Assembly: GCA_023667015.1 (NCBI GenBank)
Contig: JAMPAX010000001.1
Location: 121,299-177,085 of the forward strand
Source of the DNA: Muribaculaceae bacterium
GTDB lineage: Bacteria > Bacteroidota > Bacteroidia > Bacteroidales > Muribaculaceae
Direction: 5' to 3'
DNA: 55,787 nt
Under the pieces are notes generated by a model, which saw only the letters and a list, made by a program, of their open reading frames with translations, was not told the origin of the DNA and did no database searches. The position numbers and the translations under genes are program-made. Of the stretch, positions 47,686 through 55,787 are shown piece after piece; position 1 is the stretch's first letter, and every line of letters begins with the position of its first letter.

Positions 47686-49317
47686 ATGAAATTTAGAAGA
47701 ATTCTTACTGTTTGCTTTGCCGGCATGGCACTCTCGCTTGCCGCACAAACCCACCTTGAGGGAGAGGAGTACTTCAAGGCAGACCAGTTCAACAACTCCA
47801 AGACGCTCCTCGAGCGCAACCTGAACAACCCCGGCACCGACAAAGGAGTCAGCTACTACTACATGGGACGCATTGCTCTGCTGGAAAAGAAGGCTGCCGA
47901 AGCTGCCAAGTACTTCGACATGGGAGCTCAGGCAAACCCCGACTATCCCTACAACTATGTGGGACTTGCCCAGATCTCACTTGCTCAAGGAGACAAGAAA
48001 GTAGCTGAAGAAAATTTCAAGACTGCTGAGAAACTTGGTAAGAAAGATGCCGGAGTGCAAATTGCCATTGCGCGTGCATACTACGATGTAGACCCAACTC
48101 TTTATGCCAAGGAAATCGAGAAACGCCTTGCCAAAGCCCACAAGGTAGACGGCACAGACCCCGATATCTACATCTTTGAAGGTGACATGGAAGCCGACCA
48201 GCGCAACTGGGGATCGGCAGGTGCAAAGTATGAAATGGCAGTTGAATATGATCCTAACGCTACAGGAGCCTACGTAAAATATGCAAACCTGTTCCGTCAG
48301 GTAAACCCCGACTATACCATCAACATGCTTCAGAAGCTACTCTCCGTAAATCCCAATTCCGCATTAGGACAGCGCCAGCTCGCCAATGCATACTACGACC
48401 AGCAGAAATACAAAGAAGCAGCCGCTCAGTATGGCAAATACGTAAAGAACCCCAACCACTTCAAAGAAGATGAAGATCGCTATGCCTTCCTCCTCTTCTA
48501 CGATGGAGACTATCGTCAGGGTTATGACTACGCTACAAACCTTCTGAAGAGCAACCCCAGCAACTTCTCAGCAATGCGTTTCCAGTTTATGAACGCAGCA
48601 CAGCTTAAAGAACTGGAAGGACAGCTTCTCCCGATGGCCGAATCACTCTATGCCGCACATAAGCAAAACCCCGCGGTCAACAAATTTGCTCCCATCGACT
48701 ACACACTCGTAGCAGACGAATACAATCGCAACAAACGTAGCGAAGAGGCAGTAGCCGTACTTCAAGAGGCAATCAAAGAAATACCGACCAATGCTAACTT
48801 CAACAAACAATTGGCCTCCATCTATATTGACCTCAACGATCTCCCGAAAGCTGCCGACACCTATGCAGAATATATTTCAAAGACAAAGAATCCCGACTAC
48901 AACGACTACGTACAGCAGGCACTCTACGAATACTTCGCCGGACTGCAAGACCTGACAGCCGATCCCGCAGCTGCTGCTAAATACTTTGATGCAGCTGTAT
49001 CCAACGCCAATAAAGCTAAAGGACTCGCTGCCAACCAGTACAAACCGTTGAAGATATTAGGCGATGTGGAGATTGCCAAAGCTGACAAGTCAAAAGCTGC
49101 AGTAGTAGCTCAACCCTACTACGAAGAAGCAATCGTACTGCTTCAGAACAGTGCAGATCCCGGCAGATACGTCAACGATGCCAAGACCATCTACAACTAC
49201 CTTGGTAACTACTACGTAAATGCCGGCGACAAAGTCAAGGCCAAAGAATACTTCAACAAATATCTGGAACTTGACCCCAACAACGCTGACTATCGCAAAT
49301 TTGTCAACAGCCTTTAA
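47686..49317 (+). CDS. Exported TPR-repeat protein of the TonB cluster
   Basis: 543 aa. Signal peptide MKFRRILTVCFAGMALSLAAQ. The mature part is made of tetratricopeptide repeats along its full length, for example YMGRIALLEKKAAEAAKYFDMGAQANPDY and YLGNYYVNAGDKVKAKEYFNKYLELDPNN at the end. Codon use is strongly biased to C-ending codons compared with neighbours, suggesting high expression. It follows the PstS-like gene, as in other Bacteroidales, but is 562 nt away, so it is probably a separate transcript. Role unknown; a periplasmic scaffold for envelope motors is one idea. A strong terminator follows. Confidence 0.82.
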   Translation: MKFRRILTVCFAGMALSLAAQTHLEGEEYFKADQFNNSKTLLERNLNNPGTDKGVSYYYMGRIALLEKKAAEAAKYFDMGAQANPDYPYNYVGLAQISLAQGDKKVAEENFKTAEKLGKKDAGVQIAIARAYYDVDPTLYAKEIEKRLAKAHKVDGTDPDIYIFEGDMEADQRNWGSAGAKYEMAVEYDPNATGAYVKYANLFRQVNPDYTINMLQKLLSVNPNSALGQRQLANAYYDQQKYKEAAAQYGKYVKNPNHFKEDEDRYAFLLFYDGDYRQGYDYATNLLKSNPSNFSAMRFQFMNAAQLKELEGQLLPMAESLYAAHKQNPAVNKFAPIDYTLVADEYNRNKRSEEAVAVLQEAIKEIPTNANFNKQLASIYIDLNDLPKAADTYAEYISKTKNPDYNDYVQQALYEYFAGLQDLTADPAAAAKYFDAAVSNANKAKGLAANQYKPLKILGDVEIAKADKSKAAVVAQPYYEEAIVLLQNSADPGRYVNDAKTIYNYLGNYYVNAGDKVKAKEYFNKYLELDPNNADYRKFVNSL

Positions 49318-49344
49318 TCAAATTCCGGCGTTGCCGTAATATGT

Positions 49345-49360
49345 GGTTGATGGTTGAAAG
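49345..49360 (+). repeat. Dispersed GGTTGATGGTTGA repeat, copy 3
   Basis: GGTTGATGGTTGAAAG, identical to 45979-45994, followed by the A/T-rich CAATTTTCAATTTTCAAT. Confidence 0.6.
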
Positions 49361-49394
49361 TACAATTTTCAATTTTCAATCTAAAAAATTTAAG

Positions 49395-49424
49395 AAAGCG
49401 ACCGAGCAAAAGCTTGGTCGCTTT
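49395..49424 (+). terminator. Terminator of the TPR gene
   Basis: Thirteen-bp stem (49395-49407 and 49412-49424, one G-U pair) with loop AAAA. Its 3' arm contains the -33 TTG of the nqr promoter. Confidence 0.88.
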
Positions 49425-49444
49425 AACATTTATTAGTAATTTTG
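49414..49444 (+). promoter_or_regulatory. Promoter of the nqr operon
   Basis: TTG (49414-49416), 20 nt, TAATTTTG (49437-49444), leader about 22 nt before the nqrA ATG at 49470. The -33 is embedded in the upstream terminator. Confidence 0.75.
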
Positions 49445-49469
49445 CACACATATTCGAATAATTGATATT

Positions 49470-50810
49470 ATGGCCAAACATATCAAAATACAGAAAGGCC
49501 TCGACATACCCCTTTCGGGGGTTGCTGTTGGTGTGCCACGACCCGATACATCCATCAAGATGTTCGGAATAATTCCCGATGACTATCCCGGAATCAAATG
49601 GAAATCAAGAGTTAAAGCCGGCGACAAAGTAGAAATCGGGGACAAGTTGCTGAGCGACAAAGATAGCGACAGCATCTGGCTTGTCAGCCCCGTATCCGGC
49701 ACCATCAAAGAGATAGAACGCGGTGAACGCCGAAAGATATTAGCCGTCACAATAGAAAAGGGAGACGATACGACCTCCGATGCAGTCAAATACGATTTGA
49801 CAGAGGAAGAAACTGCCATACGCCATACACTGCAAAGTTCCGGCCTGTGGGCACTAATGCGTCAGCGACCCTTCGACATAGTACCTGCTGCCGACAGCAA
49901 GCCTCGTGACATCTTCATCACAGCCTTCGACACAGCCCCTCTTGCTCCGGCAATGATGTTTGAGAGCGACTTCGAATATTTAGAAGCCGGCATAAAGATA
50001 CTGGGGAAACTAACTTCCGGAAAAGTATACATCGGAATCAACAAAGATATAAAATTCGACTCTCACTTTGAAGCAGTTGAAGTTACAGAATTCGACGGAC
50101 CACATCCTGCAGGGAACGTCGGAGTGCAAATAGCGGCAATCAAACCCGTCAACAAAGGAGAGACCGTGTGGACCTTAGGGGCAGACACCGCTGTAAGGAT
50201 CGGCAAACTATATCGAGATAAAAAGCCCAATTGGGACACCATAGTAGCCATCACCGGTCCGGCAGCAAAATCACCGAAACTAATATCTACTACCGTAGGA
50301 GCGAAAGCAGAAAACCTACTAAGCGGAGAGATTGAAGACACTGCGGCCACACGAATAATTTCAGGCAACGTACTGACCGGAGAGAAGATAAGTCTCAAAA
50401 AAGGATACTTACGCTATCCATGGCGTCAGATAACCCTCATCGAAGAGGGAGACCATGCAGATGAATTTATGGGATGGGCATCTCTGAGTCCCAACAAATT
50501 CAGCGTAAAACGTAGCTTCCCCTCATTCTTGATGGGGAAAAGGAAGAGATTTCCCTTCGATGCGCGTATAAAGGGAGGCCACAGAGCAATGATACTCAGC
50601 GAAGAATACGACAAAGTATTCCCCTTCGATATATATCCGGAATATCTCATAAAGGCGATACTTGCCGGAGATATCGACAAAGAAGAGAAATTAGGAATCT
50701 ATGAAGTGGCACCGGAAGACTTCGCCCTGCCGGAATTTATCGACACCTCTAAACTAGAACTCCAAAAGATAGTCAGAGAAGGACTCGACAAGCTTCGCTC
50801 CGAACTGTAA
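49470..50810 (+). CDS. nqrA: Na+-translocating NADH:quinone reductase subunit A
   Basis: 446 aa, cytoplasmic subunit that binds quinone. It begins AKHIKIQKGLDIPLSG, typical for NqrA, and has the biotinyl-like fold segment LVSPVSGTIKEIERGERRK near residue 75. Length is normal. First gene of the six-gene nqr operon, which oxidises NADH and pumps Na+ outward in many Bacteroidales as the main respiratory entry. The stop is at 50810, with 101 nt to nqrB. Confidence 0.95.
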   Translation: MAKHIKIQKGLDIPLSGVAVGVPRPDTSIKMFGIIPDDYPGIKWKSRVKAGDKVEIGDKLLSDKDSDSIWLVSPVSGTIKEIERGERRKILAVTIEKGDDTTSDAVKYDLTEEETAIRHTLQSSGLWALMRQRPFDIVPAADSKPRDIFITAFDTAPLAPAMMFESDFEYLEAGIKILGKLTSGKVYIGINKDIKFDSHFEAVEVTEFDGPHPAGNVGVQIAAIKPVNKGETVWTLGADTAVRIGKLYRDKKPNWDTIVAITGPAAKSPKLISTTVGAKAENLLSGEIEDTAATRIISGNVLTGEKISLKKGYLRYPWRQITLIEEGDHADEFMGWASLSPNKFSVKRSFPSFLMGKRKRFPFDARIKGGHRAMILSEEYDKVFPFDIYPEYLIKAILAGDIDKEEKLGIYEVAPEDFALPEFIDTSKLELQKIVREGLDKLRSEL

Positions 50811-50911
50811 TATTCCATCTCATAAATAATAGAATCGCAAAAAGTAGAAATCTTCCAGCTACTTAAGAAATATCAACAAAACATAAAATCAGGCCATATC
50901 TGTAAACTTTT

Positions 50912-52099
50912 ATGCGACATAACATAAAGAAAAAGATAGATGAAGTAAAGCCACAATTCGAAAAAGGAGGGAAGTTTGAGAAACTTCAATCCGTATTCGA
51001 TGGCTTCTACACCTTTCTGTTCACCCCCAACGAGACTGCGCGGTCGGGAGTACATATCCATGACTCGAACGACTCTAAGCGCACGATGATAATCGTAGTG
51101 TTGGCACTACTCCCCTGCTGCCTGTTTGGCATGTGGAACGTAGGATACCAGCATGCCTTAGCAACCGGAGATGCAGATCATAGTTTATTTCATCTCTTCT
51201 TCTATGGCTTCTGGGCAGTGTTGCCCCAGATACTGACAGCTTACATCGTAGGCTTGGGACTTGAATTCATCGTAGCACAATTGCGAGGACACGAAATCCA
51301 AGAAGGATTTCTCGTCAGCGGCATATTGATACCAATGATATGCCCGGTCACGACACCATGCTGGATGCTTGCCGTAGCAGTAGCCTTCGCTGTAATATTC
51401 GCCAAAGAAGCATTCGGAGGTACGGGCTATAACTTCCTGAACGTAGCTCTTGTGACCCGCGCATTTCTCTTCTTTGCCTATCCTTCTAAGATGAGTGGAG
51501 ACAACGTCTTCGTATCTCTGGGTGGAGACAAATCTATCGACGGCTTCAGCGGAGCTACACCGTTAGGACAGGTAGCCACTTCCGAGCCGGGAGCCGTCAT
51601 CACCGGCGTCAACGGAGATATACTATCAAATGCAGATATATTCTGGGGACTTATCCCGGGAAGTTGGGGAGAAACCTCTACCTTCTGCATCCTTATCGGT
51701 GCTGCCGTATTGCTACTGACGGGTATGGCATCCTGGAAGATTATAACCTCCGGGCTACTTGGAGGATTGTCAATGGCACTGATAGCTCATAATTTTGCGA
51801 GTCCGCTATACCCTGTAAGTTATCTCTCACCGCTGACTCAGATTACACTGGGAGGATTCCTGTTTGCTATTGTATTCATGGCTACAGACCCCGTGACCTC
51901 CTGCCGCACGAGCATCGGAAAATGGATTTACGGATTTTTGGTAGGAGCTATCGCAATACTGATAAGATGCTACAACACCGGCTATCCCGAGGGAGCCATG
52001 TTGGCAGTTTTGCTGATGAACTGTTTTGCACCACTGATAGACTGGTGTGTCGTCAACTCCAACATACGCCGAAGGATGAAACGATCATTGACAAGATAG
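50912..52099 (+). CDS. nqrB: Na+-NQR subunit B
   Basis: 395 aa inner-membrane subunit with about ten helices. The covalent FMN site is intact: DGFSGATPLGQ, with Thr216 the flavin-bearing residue and the motif's Asp210 present. Typical C-terminal MATDPVTSCRTSIGKWIYGF. It forms the core Na+ path with NqrD and NqrE. The frame ends at 52099 and a 62-nt gap precedes nqrC. Confidence 0.95.
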   Translation: MRHNIKKKIDEVKPQFEKGGKFEKLQSVFDGFYTFLFTPNETARSGVHIHDSNDSKRTMIIVVLALLPCCLFGMWNVGYQHALATGDADHSLFHLFFYGFWAVLPQILTAYIVGLGLEFIVAQLRGHEIQEGFLVSGILIPMICPVTTPCWMLAVAVAFAVIFAKEAFGGTGYNFLNVALVTRAFLFFAYPSKMSGDNVFVSLGGDKSIDGFSGATPLGQVATSEPGAVITGVNGDILSNADIFWGLIPGSWGETSTFCILIGAAVLLLTGMASWKIITSGLLGGLSMALIAHNFASPLYPVSYLSPLTQITLGGFLFAIVFMATDPVTSCRTSIGKWIYGFLVGAIAILIRCYNTGYPEGAMLAVLLMNCFAPLIDWCVVNSNIRRRMKRSLTR

Positions 52100-52161
52100 T
52101 CTTCAACGAGGCAAAATCATAAAATTGCAGAGAAGAAAAAACAGAATAAACACGAGAATAG

Positions 52162-52890
52162 ATGAATAAGCAAAGCAATCTATATACGGTAATCTACTCA
52201 GCAGTATTGGTACTCGTAGTAGGTATCGTTCTCTCACTTGTCTATCAGATACTCCGTCCGGCACAAGAAGAGAACATTTCCAACGACACAAAGCGCCAGA
52301 TACTTGCAGCCGCTCTGATTACTCCCAAAGAAGGTGAAACCATAGGAGAGCTCTATGCAGAGCATATCAAAGCGAGCTACCTTGTGAGCCCTGATGGCAA
52401 GAAACTTACTGATGGGAAAGATGCCTTTTCAGTAGACGTCAGTGCAGAGTCGAAAAAACCAGTCGAAGAGCGCGAACTACCCGTATTTGAATGTCAGACT
52501 GACAAAGGGTTGAAATATATCGTGCCCGTATACGGAGCCGGGCTCTGGGGACCAATTTGGGGCTACGTAGCTTTCGACTCCAATGGCGACACAATATATG
52601 GTGCATACTTTGCCCACCAGGGAGAGACCCCCGGATTGGGTGCTGAGATAGAGAAACCGGCCTTCAGCGACCAGTTTAAGGGAAAAAACATCTTCAGCGC
52701 CGGAGGTGAATTCCAATCCGTAGCAGTAGTAAAAGCGGGACGTGAAACCAACAATCGCCCGTGGGTACACGCCATCAGCGGAGGCACCATCACCTCTCAA
52801 GGAGTGCAGGCGATGCTCGAGCATTCACTTCAACCCTATACGGCATATTTCAAAACACTAAACACCACCCAAAACTTGGCAAAACAATGA
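52162..52890 (+). CDS. nqrC: Na+-NQR subunit C
   Basis: 242 aa. One N-terminal membrane helix (about 8-30), then the FMN-binding domain with GLWGPIWGYVAF and the flavinylation region VHAISGGTITSQGV. Thr209 is the expected FMN-linked residue, but the motif Dxx(S/T)GAT reads HAISGGT: Gly for Ala, and His203 where an Asp is normally found. The codon CAC is one base away from GAC. Other sequence is normal. Its stop overlaps the nqrD start (ATGA). Confidence 0.93.
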   Translation: MNKQSNLYTVIYSAVLVLVVGIVLSLVYQILRPAQEENISNDTKRQILAAALITPKEGETIGELYAEHIKASYLVSPDGKKLTDGKDAFSVDVSAESKKPVEERELPVFECQTDKGLKYIVPVYGAGLWGPIWGYVAFDSNGDTIYGAYFAHQGETPGLGAEIEKPAFSDQFKGKNIFSAGGEFQSVAVVKAGRETNNRPWVHAISGGTITSQGVQAMLEHSLQPYTAYFKTLNTTQNLAKQ

Positions 52891-53507
52891 AAATCGGCAA
52901 AGCATTATCCACTCTGACGACACCATTGTCGAAAGAGAATCCAGTAATAGTCCAAGTGTTGGGTATCTGCTCAGCATTGGCAGTGACAGCAAAACTCGAG
53001 CCGGCGGTAGTAATGACCATCTCAGTTACCGCAGTATTGGCACTCTCCAACGTCATCATATCGTTGATGCGCAATACTATACCCAACTCCATCCGAATAA
53101 TTGTTCAATTGGTGGTAGTAGCAGCGTTGGTAGTAGTAGTAGATCAGGTGTTGAAAGCCTGGAACTACGAGATTTCAAAGCAACTATCGGTGTTTATCGG
53201 ACTGATTATTACCAACTGTATAATCATGGGACGACTTGAAGCCTTCGCACTCAACAATCGACCCTTCCCCTCCTTCATGGATGGCGTAGGCAACGGGCTT
53301 GGCTACGGCATAATTCTGGTCATTGTAGCATTCTTCAGAGAGTTGCTTGGCAGCGGAACCATCTGGGGCTATCAAGTTTTTCCCGACTGGTGGTATGAAG
53401 CCGGATATATGAACAACGGCATGATGATACTTCCACCCATGGCACTCATCACGGTAGCCGTCATCATATGGATCCATCGCAGTGTGAATAAAGACCTACA
53501 GGAATAA
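52887..53507 (+). CDS. nqrD: Na+-NQR subunit D
   Basis: 206 aa from the ATG at 52887, which overlaps the nqrC stop; a longer frame from 52761 lies wholly inside nqrC and is not used. Six membrane helices. Typical: SKENPVIVQVLGICSALAVT, NCIIMGRLEAFA and the GLGYGIILVIVAFFRELLGSG segment. With NqrE it forms the pair of inverted-topology subunits that hold the membrane 2Fe centre. Confidence 0.95.
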   Translation: MKIGKALSTLTTPLSKENPVIVQVLGICSALAVTAKLEPAVVMTISVTAVLALSNVIISLMRNTIPNSIRIIVQLVVVAALVVVVDQVLKAWNYEISKQLSVFIGLIITNCIIMGRLEAFALNNRPFPSFMDGVGNGLGYGIILVIVAFFRELLGSGTIWGYQVFPDWWYEAGYMNNGMMILPPMALITVAVIIWIHRSVNKDLQE

Positions 53508-53537
53508 ACCGTCGGAAGACAAAGATATAGATACACA

Positions 53538-54152
53538 ATGGAGAACTTAAATTTATTCATACGATCGATATTTGTCGACAATATGATCTTTGCCTACTTC
53601 TTAGGGATGTGTTCATATCTGGCGGTATCGAAAAATGTAAAGACAGCCTTCGGACTGGGCATCGCTGTGACCTTTGTATTGTTGATAGCCCTGCCCGTGT
53701 GCTGGACAATCAACACCTACATACTGCAACCCGGAGCATTAAGCTGGCTTGGAGAAGAATATGCCACAGCCGACCTTAGCTTCTTAGGCCTGATAATGTT
53801 TATTTCCGTCATAGCAGCCCTTGTGCAACTCCTGGAGATGTTCATAGAGAAATACGCACCAGCACTTTACAACTCTCTGGGTATCTTCCTACCGCTGATA
53901 GCCGTAAACTGCGCAATTCTGGGTGCTGTCTTGTTTATGCAACAAAGAGACTTTGCCAATGCGTGGACAGCGACAGTCTATGGCGTAGGCTCAGGAATCG
54001 GTTGGCTTTTGGCAATAGTCTGCCTGGCAGCTATCCGCGAGCGCCTTGATTACAGCAACGTCCCCAAGCCGCTGCGAGGCATAGGTATCACATTCATAAT
54101 CACAGGACTCATGGGCATAGCCTTCATGAGCTTCCTGGGAATAAAACTGTAA
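53538..54152 (+). CDS. nqrE: Na+-NQR subunit E
   Basis: 204 aa, six membrane helices, homologous in fold to NqrD. Starts [25 protein letters not shown] with the Cys that takes part in the NqrD/E iron site; a second conserved Cys is in [15 protein letters not shown]. Thirty nt after nqrD and 3 nt before nqrF. Confidence 0.95.
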   Translation: MENLNLFIRSIFVDNMIFAYFLGMCSYLAVSKNVKTAFGLGIAVTFVLLIALPVCWTINTYILQPGALSWLGEEYATADLSFLGLIMFISVIAALVQLLEMFIEKYAPALYNSLGIFLPLIAVNCAILGAVLFMQQRDFANAWTATVYGVGSGIGWLLAIVCLAAIRERLDYSNVPKPLRGIGITFIITGLMGIAFMSFLGIKL

Positions 54153-54155
54153 GCC

Positions 54156-55445
54156 ATGATGACACTGGAAATAATATGGAGTAACGTATGGGCAGCAGCA
54201 CTAATATTCTTGGTAATCGTCCTATTGCTTGTAGCAGTACTGCTGATAGCTAAGAGCAAACTTGTAGCTTCCGGAGAGGTAGCCATCTCAATCAACGATG
54301 ACAAGAAAGTAATCCATACACAAGCCGGCAAGACCCTGTTGGCAACCCTTGGAGAAAACGGAGTGCATTTGTCATCAGCCTGTGGTGGCAAGGGTAGTTG
54401 CGGACAATGTAAAGTACAAGTAGAAGCCGGAGGCGGCGACATGTTGCCCACAGAGGCAGTACACTTCACCCGCCGAGAGATTAAAGATCATTGGCGACTG
54501 GGATGTCAAGTAAAAGTCAAGAACGACATGAGCATCCTAGTCTCCGAATCAGCACTCGATGTCAAAGAATGGGAATGCGAAGTCATCAGCAATAAGAATG
54601 TAGCGACATTCATCAAAGAATTCATAGTCAAGCTACCCGAGGGAGAGCATATGAACTTCATACCCGGATCATATGCCCAGATACGCATACCAAAGTATCA
54701 GATGGACTATGACAAAGATATCGACAAGAGCCTGATAGGAAAAGAATACCTGCCGGCATGGGAGAAATTCGGCCTGTTTACCCTCAATTCAGTCAACGAC
54801 GAAGAGACCGTCAGAGCCTACTCCATGGCCAACTATCCCGAAGAGGGAGACAGGATTATGCTGACCGTCAGGATAGCCACCCCCCCTTTCAAGCCGAAAC
54901 CTCAGACCGGCTTCCAAGAAGTACCAACGGGTATAGCCTCATCGTATATATTCTCACTGAAACCGGGAGACAAAGTTATGATGAGTGGACCTTATGGCGA
55001 CTTCCATCCGATAGTCAACTCGAAAGCCGAGATGATATGGGTAGGTGGAGGAGCCGGCATGGCACCCCTACGAGCCCAGATAATGTGGATGACCAAGACC
55101 CTCCACACCACCGACCGCAAGATGAGCTACTTCTATGGAGCGCGTGCGCTCAATGAAGTATTCTATCTCGAAGATTTCCAGCAGTTGGAGAAAGACTTCC
55201 CCAACTTCAAATTCTACTTGGCTCTTGACCGACCCGATCCGGCAGCAGATGCAATGGGTGTAGAATACACCGCAGGGTTTGTACATGACGTCATGTATAA
55301 GAAATACCTATCGACACATGAGAATCCGGAAGATATCGAATACTACATGTGCGGTCCGGGACCAATGAGCAATGCTGTCAACAATATGCTCTACAACTTG
55401 GGTGTGGAGCCATCGTCAATACACTACGACAACTTCGGAGGATAA
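54156..55445 (+). CDS. nqrF: Na+-NQR subunit F, NADH-oxidising flavoprotein
   Basis: 429 aa. One N-terminal membrane helix (about 10-33), a 2Fe-2S ferredoxin domain with Cys76, Cys82, Cys85 and Cys117 (ACGGKGSCGQC, then RLGC), an FAD domain with VRAYSMANYP, and an NADH domain with IWVGGGAGMAPLR and YMCGPGPMS. It accepts electrons from NADH on the cytoplasmic side. Last gene of the operon; I see no strong hairpin terminator right after it. Confidence 0.96.
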   Translation: MMTLEIIWSNVWAAALIFLVIVLLLVAVLLIAKSKLVASGEVAISINDDKKVIHTQAGKTLLATLGENGVHLSSACGGKGSCGQCKVQVEAGGGDMLPTEAVHFTRREIKDHWRLGCQVKVKNDMSILVSESALDVKEWECEVISNKNVATFIKEFIVKLPEGEHMNFIPGSYAQIRIPKYQMDYDKDIDKSLIGKEYLPAWEKFGLFTLNSVNDEETVRAYSMANYPEEGDRIMLTVRIATPPFKPKPQTGFQEVPTGIASSYIFSLKPGDKVMMSGPYGDFHPIVNSKAEMIWVGGGAGMAPLRAQIMWMTKTLHTTDRKMSYFYGARALNEVFYLEDFQQLEKDFPNFKFYLALDRPDPAADAMGVEYTAGFVHDVMYKKYLSTHENPEDIEYYMCGPGPMSNAVNNMLYNLGVEPSSIHYDNFGG

Positions 55446-55558
55446 TCAATATCAATAATAGGGTCTACGAATTACATATAAACAGCTGAAAGATTACGAA
55501 AGCTTGAAGACCTCTGTTTTTGGAATATCGTCGTCCCGGAGATAGAAATTTAAAACTT

Positions 55559-55590
55559 TTTGGATAAAAGCTTAAGAATAGTTAAATTTG
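55559..55590 (+). promoter_or_regulatory. Promoter of glyA
   Basis: TTTG (55559-55562), 20 nt, TAAATTTG (55583-55590), leader about 55 nt. Confidence 0.8.
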
Positions 55591-55611
55591 CAACATAATC
55601 TTAAAACGAAC

Positions 55612-55635
55612 CCCGTAGCGATAGAAATCTACGGG
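55612..55635 (+). promoter_or_regulatory. Hairpin in the glyA leader
   Basis: Seven-bp stem CCCGTAG/CTACGGG with a 10-nt loop, ending 14 nt before the glyA ATG. It may influence initiation; it does not look like a glycine or SAM riboswitch. Confidence 0.35.
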
Positions 55636-55649
55636 TAAAATCTAATAAA

Positions 55650-55787
55650 ATGAAAAGAGACAATCAGATTTTCGACATCATTGACCGCGAGCACCTTCGT
55701 CAGCGTCGTGGCATCGAATTAATCGCGAGTGAGAACTTCGTCAGCGACGAAGTGATGCGAGCAATGGGCTCGTGTCTGACCAACAAA
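55650..55787 (+). CDS. glyA: Serine hydroxymethyltransferase, N-terminal part (cut by window edge)
   Basis: The first 46 codons, beginning [18 protein letters not shown] and continuing through [14 protein letters not shown], are the conserved start of GlyA, the PLP enzyme that interconverts serine and glycine and loads one-carbon units on tetrahydrofolate. The rest lies beyond the window. Confidence 0.92.
   Translation, partial: MKRDNQIFDIIDREHLRQRRGIELIASENFVSDEVMRAMGSCLTNK

Noticed and set aside
52761..52886. 42-residue N-terminal extension of NqrD
   Set aside because: Lies inside nqrC in another frame; the ATG at 52887 gives the canonical NqrD start.
1..55787. Mobile element, prophage or defence island
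   Set aside because: No transposase, integrase, phage structural, restriction or toxin-antitoxin gene is recognised; gene order is of core type throughout.

Overview
This 55.8 kb window looks like chromosome from a member of the Bacteroidales, most plausibly the Muribaculaceae; the family-level call is inference from gene content and not from a search. The evidence is threefold. At least 14 intergenic sites match both elements of the Bacteroidetes housekeeping promoter (TTTG or TTG, then 19-21 nt, then TAnnTTTG). The gene set is typical: Na+-NQR, ExbB/ExbD/ExbD/TonB, a TamL-like lipoprotein, an S16 with a long tail and a DUF4922 gene. One secreted protein ends in a C-terminal tail of the YTLQGVRV...KANKVVV kind. 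No transposase, integrase, phage gene or CRISPR array is visible, so this is core genome with unusually repeat-rich intergenic DNA.

Layout. 1-4036: start of rpsF and an etfB-etfA-acyl-CoA dehydrogenase operon on the minus strand. 4057-8460: plus-strand genes for an exported PD40 protein, a possible 44-aa peptide, a Bcp peroxiredoxin, NhaA and a small secreted protein. 8568-10355: lepA. 10850-11476: a Cys/His/Lys-rich secreted protein. 11457-23422: a long minus-strand run with envelope and lipid genes (AmpG-like permease, SpoIID-like protein, acyl-ACP thioesterase, HAD phosphatase, TamL-like protein), then a tight DUF4922 / GT2 / giant amidase-like block. 23631-31818: class I fumarase (minus), ndk and an M23-LysM peptidase (plus), then TPR protein, kdsA, rsmE and a nucleoside-type MFS permease (minus). 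32148-37737: tRNA-Met, a lipoprotein, a murB-metallohydrolase fusion, tRNA-Glu, rpsP, prfA and a 58-aa membrane protein. 37900-41773: a MurU-like nucleotidyltransferase, an AmgK-RapZ(C) fusion and pgk. 42040-49317: exbB, two exbD, tonB, a small membrane protein, a PstS-like lipoprotein and a TPR protein. 49470-55445: nqrABCDEF. 55650-end: start of glyA.

How the genes work together. Cell-wall turnover and recycling is the strongest theme: amidase-like, SpoIID-like and M23 proteins cut or bind wall, an AmpG-like permease could import fragments, the AmgK and MurU homologues would rebuild UDP-MurNAc, and MurB makes it de novo. A second theme is ion energetics: NQR pumps Na+, NhaA exchanges Na+ for H+, and ExbBD-TonB uses the gradient at the outer membrane. 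A third is anaerobic carbon and energy metabolism (fumarase, Pgk, ETF and acyl-CoA dehydrogenase).

The points most worth a second look are the two gene fusions (MurB with a PhnP-like hydrolase; AmgK-like kinase with the RapZ sensor domain), an amidase-like protein split by an inserted domain, three genes whose promoters leave almost no 5' leader, an Asp-to-His change in the NqrC flavinylation motif, and several families of 7-, 9- and 10-nt tandem repeats and dispersed palindromes.
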